Shown: positions 57,501 through 64,000 of the stretch, one piece after another
Layout: every line of letters starts with the position of its first letter
Position numbering within the stretch: position 1 is the stretch's first letter
Translations under genes and position numbers: made by a program
The notes under the pieces: generated by a model
Database searches by the model: none
What the model was told of the DNA's origin: nothing
The model's input: only the letters and a program-made list of their open reading frames with translations
Source: Symsagittifera roscoffensis
Lineage: Eukaryota > Xenacoelomorpha > Acoela > Convolutidae
Reading direction: 5' to 3'
DNA: 64,000 bases
NCBI RefSeq assembly: GCF_963678635.1
Contig: NC_087062.1
Location: 64,269,253-64,333,252 of the forward strand

Positions 57501-59819
57501 TTTTTTTGTCAAAACAGGGTCTTTTTAGTGCTTTGGGGGAGCTTGGAAAACAAATTTGGTCGAGGAAAAAAAGTTTGACTACTAAATTGTTGAAATTTTT
57601 TTGAAGTTCGAAATGATTAGTTTTTCCGCCCCGTCAATCATTGTTCTGATTGACAAACACTGATCTGCTTGAATCGTAATTTTGTGCATTATAAATGGTA
57701 GCTCAATAATAATACAGCACTCTCACAATGCCATTTTGTTTTGAATGACAATACAAAAGTTTTATTTTCCCGTTAACCCAGGCGAGTCACAAATAAATTT
57801 TTTCAAACAAAGCCAGTTTGGCAGCGTAATTTATTTGAGTGGGATCTAGCTACATATTAAGGACACGATTATCATACTTGTACCTGAAAACCAAGAGTCT
57901 GATTGCAGTAGTAGTTTACATCTCGGATGTCAATTTTGAACTATGTTTTATTTCCGCTAAAAACGTTTGTTAAAAATGATGCTTAGAGCGATGTGAGAAC
58001 TGCGATATTATCAAAAATTTTGTTTAGGTCCACCAGAGCTTTGAGTGTTTTTTTTTCAAGGCGAAAATACTGTTTGGGGATCATCGTCATAACTCGCGTC
58101 GGAAAATATTTTTTTGCGTATCTTATGTTCGACAAGTATAAACATTAACACAATTGCCATGTACATTTTCTAATATGAGAATTCAAATTCATCTTATACT
58201 AAAAAAGTTGAAGACGCTTCGTTGCGTGCGAATTTTTCTTGGTAATTTTGAGCGAATGAGAAATGACTAATCATCTAACGCTTTCGTTTAACCAAAATCA
58301 TGAATTTGATCATGCTAAATTCACTTGCATTCGCCAACATTTTCACTCTTTGTTCAAATCATCCTCCAAACAACTCTTCTTCTTCAGTCGAAGACGACTG
58401 TACTGACGACTGGGTGTGGGGAGACTGTGTTCCATGGAACCTTGACAAAGCAACTGGCTGCGGCACTGAAGGACGTCAGGAGGCCAAACGGGAGGGGACG
58501 GGGTGTCAGATCATCGCGTTCCAAATCAAGTGTATCCCCGAGTGCAATAAGAAAGGCAAATCTGGGGATAAGAATGACAATGCTGGCAAGCAAACGCCGG
58601 ATCAAGACAGAGACGAGGTCGACAGTTTTGAAGACAATGGAATTGGTCTTTGGGGTGTTGACAACGAACCTGATGAAGAATCGAATGGGAAAAAAGGTTC
58701 AATTTTATCTCCTCAAATTTTAATTTTTGGTTCGCGTGCGAAATAATTCGTATCTTGTGAGGGACGTAACAATAAGTTGCAAAATAAGAGGATTTTTTAA
58801 CACTATTTCAAAAAAACTTGGTAATTGAATATAAGGGTTGTTTTTCGAAGACTCATCGACCTCTTTGCGTATTTGCTTGCAAAAATGAGAATTTTTTTCG
58901 GAAAAAATTTCTTGGATTTTTTATAAGAAAAGTTATTAGGCTTGTTGGACAAACTTTTTTCTCGCTAAAAACTAATTTGAAGCATTGTTTTATAATTATT
59001 TTCCTCAAAAACTTTCGAAAATCTTGCTGAACATTGTAAAATAGGGGAAGTTTCCTACCGTTTTTTTAAGATGAGCAATCCGGATTGATTTTTTTCACAA
59101 TGAACACTTTTGATCGCCTTTTGGAGCACTCATTTTTTCTCATATGTTTCTTATCTGTTATCTTTTGACAGATTTCATTGCGATAAGCGATTTAAGTGGT
59201 TAGATCACATGAAAAATAGCACAAAATTTATCTAAACAAACCCTGAACAGCACCTGCTGAATAATCATTTTAGTATTTGAGGAGAGGTTTAGATGCCGAG
59301 TCTGCAGAAGTACTTGGCTTTTTTTCAGGAAGGTTTCAAATATATTCATATAAGGACAAAATCTGAGCCATAAATTGACATGCTAACTGTTCAACTCTCC
59401 GCGGCAACTGTTCTGTTTTGTCGGCTGATTAAGATCTACATGCATTTTGGTTATTTCTCGGGGATGAGACATTTTACTTGGAACTTCTCAAGCAACGAAC
59501 ACGAATGTGAGTCCAATACAATGAATACGATCTGTTTCAAACTCTCGTACGACTAACATTATTTAATTTGCAGGTGGATGTCAGTACAAAGTAAAGACGG
59601 AGTGGAGCAAATGTGACAGGAACGGACACCAGTTCAGAAGCAAAGAGCTCCTCACTGGATCCCCCAAGTTCTGCTCCAAAGTGGTGGACGAGGTGCAGCA
59701 GTGTGCGGGGGCTGGGACTGGATGGCAAGCGGAGCCAGAGGGAATATCGGATGCCGGGAGTCCAGGAGGATGGCTTCCTATCCCTCCGAGTGGCGGCGAG
59801 ACTCCCAGTATGCCAAGTG
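48530..59819 (+). CDS. Secreted midkine/pleiotrophin-like heparin-binding factor (3 exons seen, 3' end unsure)
   Basis: Exon 1 (48530-48611) encodes a signal peptide, MLLSAILLSQLIALTLSLAS, and ends at a GTAAGT donor in phase 1. Exon 2 (58388-58696) begins after a TCTTCTTCTTCAG acceptor in phase 1. It gives the N-terminal PTN/MK domain: C-x3-DWVWGDC, then CGTEGRQ, C and C-x3-C. Exon 3 (59574-59819), again phase 1 with GGT split, gives the C-terminal domain: CQYKVKTEWSKCD, then a spaced C and QQC. It ends at a strong GTGAGT donor. A downstream exon is expected, or read-through ends at 59875. Family members bind heparan sulfate and signal through receptors such as RPTPs and ALK. Domain identity is firm; joining exon 1 across a 9.8-kb intron is inferred from phase and the need for a signal peptide. 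The linker between the domains is acidic and longer than usual. Confidence 0.72.
51625..52015. repeat. Tandem duplication of a ~195-bp unit with GCGAAGC hairpin
   Basis: Two adjacent copies (about 51625-51825 and 51826-52015) both start with TTTGTGTCGTCTGAGTCCT, include TATCGCAAGTAGTGCGAAG and end with ACTTTACAAAAAC. The first copy has a perfect 7-bp stem, GCGAAGC/GCTTCGC with loop TCT, at 51724-51740. They differ at a modest number of positions, so the duplication is fairly recent. Confidence 0.8.
52270..52600. repeat. MITE-like relic related to the 53.5-kb element
   Basis: The segment shares with 53.5 kb an internal GCGCGC...TTTTTTGG stretch, a GTCGAC/CCTGAGG region and a CGCCCCTG end. Terminal repeats are decayed, so boundaries are approximate. 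Confidence 0.45.
53533..53907. mobile_element. MITE-like DNA transposon with inverted termini
   Basis: The left end CAGTGGCGGATTTAAGGG and the right end, read in reverse complement CAGGGGCGGATCTAGGG, form imperfect terminal inverted repeats of about 17 bp. The 375-bp interior has no coding capacity; the 75-codon frame at its right side is a by-product. Relatives lie at about 52.3, 56.3 and 57.4 kb, pointing to a non-autonomous family. I could not identify a target-site duplication or the transposase family. Confidence 0.65.
54510..55590. repeat. Large tandem duplication, ~535-bp unit, two copies
   Basis: Copy 1 (about 54510-55041) and copy 2 (about 55042-55590) share, in order, GTTCCGA...GATACGAAAGTAACGG, GTGCTCGGGGTGGG, TTAACGCGCGATAT, TATATGGCGTGTGGGGGGATG and CAGGGCTTCGCCCT. 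Most differences are in homopolymer lengths. Each unit has two short hairpins: GCGCGA/TCGCGC around an AT loop, and GGGCTTCGCCC. No protein frame is conserved between copies. Confidence 0.8.
56285..56680. repeat. MITE-like relic with AGGGGGTCGA short tandem repeats
   Basis: A GGTCGGATCTGG left end resembles the 53.5-kb element. The right part has four near-tandem AGGGGGTCGA units (about 56602-56660). Minus-strand frames here are by-products of the GC-rich repeat. Confidence 0.5.
57330..57620. repeat. MITE-like relic, inverted relative of the 56.3-kb copy
   Basis: CGCAGATTCGACCCCCTGG, GGCTGACTGACCCTAAAAT and CTTTTTAGTGCTTTGGGGGAGCT correspond in order to pieces of the other copies of this family. 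Ends are not preserved. Confidence 0.4.
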
Positions 59820-60502
59820 GTGAGTTAGCTAATTTCACGTTGACTAATTGCCATTTGCTTTTTTATAATCAATAATCATTAATGGGTAAAGCATTTTAAG
59901 ATGCTTAGTTGTCTAATAAACAGCAGAAAGAATCTATTGGACTTTTGATAATTTAGTCTCAACGTGATTTCTTTACATAAAGGATACGAATTTTTGTGCT
60001 TTGGCTAAGTAACTTTGTGCTGCGGCGAACTATATCATATTGACGAAAGTGCTTGTCATTAACAAAGGTCATAATTTATTGTCACTGCGTATAAATACTT
60101 CTCCTTTCCTTCTGAACATTACGTTCTTATCTTATTCTCTCCTCTTTCTACGGAAAGTTTTTTCCTCAAGTTTGTTTCAGTTTTCATTCCGACCCTGAAT
60201 CTCGTCAGAAGGCCCCCTTTTAAGTGGTAAATCAAATAAAAGTCATTTCATTTGTAAAAAGGTGGATTTTAACAAGAAACCGTTTTAATACTTCGACTTT
60301 TGGACAAATTAATGGTCAAAAACCGTTCGTCACATTGATTCAATTTAAGCTCAGATTGAGATAAATATGAATAAATTAGTTTCTTTTTCAACAAAAAAAA
60401 TTGAATAATTTTGGTGATGACATTCAAAATTGAAGTTGGAAGCTTTTGAGTTCGAAGTCAAAATTTGCATTCCTCGTCACAAATACATACATTGTAACAC
60501 TC
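59820..60502. other. Spacer or 3' intron, nothing recognised
   Basis: About 680 bp after the last supported donor of the midkine-like gene. I see no exon continuing in phase 1 with cysteine or Lys-rich coding sequence, and no repeat family. Confidence 0.5.
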
Positions 60503-60622
60503 TTGTAACCTCGTCAATGTATTCTCTACGCAGACGATACAGCAATATTAAAAGATGGTTACAGGGAAACAAGGATAGCCGGTTACTGTGCAAGTAGCAC
60601 AGAGTGTTCCAACCATAGATAG
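60503..60622 (+). pseudogene. LINE reverse transcriptase relic with YADD motif
   Basis: A plus-strand frame reads PRQCILYADDTAILKDGYRETR before a stop. YADD, encoded at 60527-60538, is the reverse transcriptase catalytic motif in its usual non-LTR context (LYADDTA). The flank GTGCAAGTAGCACA is shared with relics near 18,620 and, reversed, 63,150. Confidence 0.65.
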
Positions 60623-61247
60623 TCTTTAGAAAACTACGGTTTAGACATATTTTTTTCCAAACTAGTGTAGTTTTTTTCAGCTTGGTGTGATATTGGTAAC
60701 AGGATCTGACGTAAAAATACAATTAAAGCATATTAAACGGTCAGTAATATAGGCAAAATGGACAAAATTTTTGTAAAAAATGACTAGAAAAATTATTTAA
60801 AAAATTATTGGTTCCCAAAATGAAATTAAAAAAGTCCAAAAACAATACTTGCTTAAAATATAGTTTGAAGGTCTTAATTTAGGCATAAATCAGCTGTAAG
60901 CCTGCTCGCTTGCTTTATTCGTTCGAATTAAGACGAAAAGTGGAAAAACTCAAACCTATTTTTCTCGACACTGGGTAAAAAATTTTGAAATTTTTTTATG
61001 TTTTTCGAATCATGACTGAAAGACCTTTACTATGATATATCACACGACCCAGTCCGATGATTATTTGTGGTGCCTGTTTTTACGAGGAAAACAAAAAGCA
61101 AAAAAAAAGAATCTAAAACACACCCGAACACAAAGTTTCTCCCCATTTTTCAAAAGATCGGAATAATAATAGAAACTATTTTCAGAACTGCAGCAGAAAA
61201 ACCTTTGATTGGCTGGTTAAAAAATATTAGCAAGAGTAATGAACGTA

Positions 61248-62205
61248 TCCGGGTTGACCTTTATACAACGAAAATTCTTAATACACAATCCCATACACCA
61301 AAAAATGTTTATCATACAATTCCATGCATCAAGTGTGTGGAAAAAATGCTTATCATACAGTTTCCAAAAATTTTAATTGTATGATGAGCAGTTTTTTCAT
61401 CAATATTTTTCATCAAAGGAGTTTTCAAAAATCTAAGAATGAACTTAAAGGTGTAAAAATAAAACAAACAGTGTTGATGAACTTCGAAAAATTGATAGCA
61501 ACAAATTTTGAACATTTTTTGGAAAAATTTTTTGACATATTATTCTTTCATATGAAAATTACATGATAGGCAAAAAAACCGAAAAATTTTTTTTGTTTTT
61601 TGTAAACGAAAAATGGATTTAGTACTCAAACATTTTCCAATTTTTTTTTGGCTTGCAAAAATTTAACTTTTTTGTGTGCAGAACGTAGTCATGGATACAT
61701 GAATGTCAGATTTTTTCGTTTTTGCTGGATAATTTAAAAAAACTCAAAACGCCTATTTTTTTTATGGCAAGTTTATTTATGCCGTGATCAATGCCCAATT
61801 AATTTAAGTTTGAAAAATAAAACTAATTAATCGTTGAAAAAGCTTGCCAAATTTAAAAAATTCTTTTGTTATTTCATTTATGTAAAACATTCTTTACGAC
61901 GATTCAAGTCGTTCCCTATGCATTGTAATTGACAGAAGGTCCATCCTTTGGGTTTACTAGATTTGATTTCTGTGTCTTTGTCACTTTGTCACAAAAATTT
62001 TTGAAAAATTAGACTTTATAATCTGAAATTTTTTTGGTTTATGGAAAAATACTGTCATACAATTTTCATATATGGAAAAATACTTGTCAAAGAAATTTTT
62101 TTACAGTTTTCTGACTGTATGGAATATTATGGAATGCTTTGACTAGAAATTTTTCATTTTTGAAAATTGTATGATAAGAATTTTTGGTAGACCCGGTTAG
62201 TGAGT
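61248..62205. mobile_element. Possible MITE with CCGGGT termini
   Basis: The left end TATCCGGGTTGACC...AAAATTCTTA resembles the reverse complement of the right end (CCGGGTCTACC...AAAATTCTTAT). Between them TATCATACAATT-like segments recur in both orientations (61.31, 61.37, 62.05 and 62.16 kb). There is no coding capacity. The match is short and imperfect. Confidence 0.35.
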
Positions 62206-63107
62206 AGTTTAGTATAGATTTTAGTGTTTTCTGCGTATATTTTTCTGGGAAAACTCTAAAATTTGTTCACGCTCAATTTTGATTTTTCGCGGTTTGAATT
62301 TGGATTTTTTAGTAAATTTTTTTCAATCGAGCAGCGAAAGTGTAAAAGGCACAAAAAACGTGATTGATTGCTAATTTCGAAAATGGAATTTAATTATCCG
62401 AAAGAAATAAAAAATTTGGAGTATTTAATCAAGTTAAATTTTAACTCTATTTAATCAAAAACTTGCTTCTACATAACAGTTTAAAGCTTACAGCCAAACC
62501 AAGTGCTGGGAGAAAAACAAAAAGTTCAAAAAAGAACGTTTCGTTAACATTGAGGATTTAGATAGACTCGTTAATAGTGGGAAAAAGCGAAGCGGGAGAG
62601 ACCAATATTTTTTCAAAAAATTAGACCTGGTTTTTGATATTTGTTCACAAAAATTTAAAACCAGGTTACATTTTTCGACAAAATTTGGTCTCTCCTGCTT
62701 AGCAATTCCATGAACAACATTGTTTAAACAAAGTATTAGGATTTTTAAAATATGTATATCACCTTAAAATTGTATGAAAAATTGGACTCTTTAACGAATT
62801 GTAATCAACTGTTTTGGGACGCGAGAAATGGTGTTTTATCTTAAAAAAAATCTATAAAGCTCCAAAATAACTAATTCTGATAAGAAAAAAATCGTGCTTT
62901 ATATCTGTTCTGCTTTCTAAGGCTACATTTAGCTGAAGATCGTTAGAATGACTTCTCGAAAAAATATCAATCGTATGATCTTTTTGGTTTGCTTAACTAT
63001 AAACATTTGGTTTGTTCAAAACTTATCATTATGATTTTTGAAATTCGTTTAAAAAGTTTGTAGGAAAAAAATTGTAATTTAGGCTGTTTTGGTTCTGATC
63101 ATTGGTT
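62206..63107. other. Spacer, nothing recognised
   Basis: AT-rich sequence. At about 62,632-62,690 an inverted repeat reads TTAGACCTGG...TATTTG and, some 25 nt on, AAATTTAAAACCAGGTTA. Flanking GAGAGACCA and GGTCTCTCC add to a long imperfect palindrome (about 62,595-62,696). No gene is visible. Confidence 0.4.
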
Positions 63108-63659
63108 TTAACTCAGGCGAAAGGAACTGTCGAAAATGTTTTTGATGCTACTTGCACAGCAACCGCTTATTTTATCTGATTTAACTATTTGAAAATCGAG
63201 ACAATGCATCTCTTTGATGTTTGTCTCAAGGGTTCGTATATTCGAGAAGCTTGTTTTGACCCAAGTGCCGCTGTTTTGTCCAACTTGATGATATACCGCT
63301 AACAGTGCAAATTTGAAGCCGTCCAGTTTTTCAAATAACGTCTGTCTTAATGTGTAAACCTTTTTCGGGTAAATATTTTTGGTTTGGTCTCTGCAACAAA
63401 AAAGATAACGGTTAAATTGGTCTGCTTTGTGAAAAAATGGTCTGCTTTCTGTCATTTTCATTCGTTTGTTTGAGTTTGGTTGATTATGTTTGCATTGTCT
63501 TGATGGCTCTTGGCAATAACGGAGCGTTTTGAGAGACACATCTCTTGACAGTTCTATCAGGAAAAACAAAACAGATATCGAACTACAAGTTTTTTGTATC
63601 GGCTTGTATGTTGTTGTTTCAGTTCGTTTTTTCCGAAAATTACTTTGTTCATTTGTCAC
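63108..63659 (-). CDS. Doubtful 183-codon minus-strand ORF
   Basis: This is the longest open frame outside the identified genes and retroelements. The predicted product is basic in its first half and shows no domain, signal peptide or membrane segment I recognise. Its C-terminal end overlaps the reversed TGCAAGTAGCA segment linked to LINE relics at 18.6 and 60.5 kb, so it may be part of a mobile element. No good splice sites flank it. Confidence 0.25.
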   Translation of the reverse strand: MTNEQSNFRKKRTETTTYKPIQKTCSSISVLFFLIELSRDVSLKTLRYCQEPSRQCKHNQPNSNKRMKMTESRPFFHKADQFNRYLFCCRDQTKNIYPKKVYTLRQTLFEKLDGFKFALLAVYHQVGQNSGTWVKTSFSNIRTLETNIKEMHCLDFQIVKSDKISGCCASSIKNIFDSSFRLS

Positions 63660-64000
63660 ATGATGTTTTCCAAAAAAAAGCTTTACTCATTTGCCTAATG
63701 ATGCTTTGTTTTGAAGGTTTAGTTTTCCTGGCCATTTGAAGAGATAAAACTCATGTGGTAGCATGCAATATGTTATGTTTCAATTTAATTTTCAATTCCT
63801 CGAATTCTTTTTTTTTATTGATATTGAAAAAAGAGTAATATTTTTAATAGCAGTTTAATTGTCGTGAACTAAAGGATCAGTACATTACAAATATTTTAAA
63901 TATCAATTTAAGATCTTTATTTTTTTTCTCAAAATCTTCCGAAGGCTTTCAAGAAGCTTGTTCTCTCATCTTTGTAAATATGTTGGAAAAATATCACGAG
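63660..64000. other. Window end, nothing recognised
   Basis: AT-rich sequence with no frame above 64 codons and no recognised repeat. Confidence 0.5.

Noticed and set aside
58300-58387. Start of the midkine-like protein at the ATG at 58300
   Set aside because: A pyrimidine-rich acceptor ends at 58387 in the right phase for the signal-peptide exon, and the upstream part makes a poor signal peptide.

Overview
This is a metazoan nuclear genomic window, not a prokaryotic one. Host genes have GT-AG introns whose phases join exactly, introns and spacers are AT-rich and full of SINE, LINE and MITE relics, and the conserved genes (LSM5, OSGEPL1, SF3A1, a midkine/pleiotrophin-type heparin-binding factor) are animal-type. 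All five host genes have a 3' splice acceptor 8 to 41 nt before the start codon. OSGEPL1 and SF3A1 lie head-to-tail with only 120 bp from stop codon to next acceptor. I infer an invertebrate that uses spliced-leader trans-splicing and operons. I cannot place the phylum; tunicate, chaetognath, flatworm and others remain possible.

Positions 1 to about 14.7 kb are the 3' part of a giant Ty3/gypsy-like retroelement, more GC-rich than its surroundings. ORF1 enters from the left edge inside RNase H. It continues through an unusual linker of about 480 residues with LSGES repeats, then an HHCC/DD35E integrase with GPF motif, and ends in a macrodomain resembling TARG1/OARD1. After a spacer with two hairpins and a splice acceptor comes an intact 2,955-codon ORF2. 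ORF2 carries an SGNH/GDSL hydrolase domain, a second degenerate SGNH-like domain, and about 1,900 residues I do not recognise. A polypurine tract and an LTR/leader-like noncoding region follow. At 15.35-16.96 kb two 600-bp near-identical direct repeats bracket an antisense, broken fragment of a related ORF2, so the ORF2 family was carried by more than one element.

From 17 to 31.3 kb: intronless LSM5 (18.2 kb), a repeat-rich spacer with tRNA-headed SINE relics and about 0.95 kb of decayed ATCC simple repeat, then a four-exon gene (25.7-31.3 kb) for an unrecognised 714-aa coiled-coil protein. From 31.3 to 36.3 kb: gene-poor, with a minus-strand LINE ORF1 relic. From 36.3 to 46.4 kb: OSGEPL1 (4 exons, 431 aa, mitochondrial tRNA t6A modification) followed by SF3A1 (6 exons, 840 aa, U2 snRNP), a likely operon. 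The last SF3A1 intron holds a LINE relic and interleaved duplications.

From 48.5 kb to beyond 59.8 kb: a secreted midkine/pleiotrophin-like gene with a signal-peptide exon, a 9.8-kb intron packed with tandem duplications and MITE-like elements, and two exons matching the two cysteine domains. From 59.8 kb to the end there are only mobile-element relics and one doubtful minus-strand ORF.
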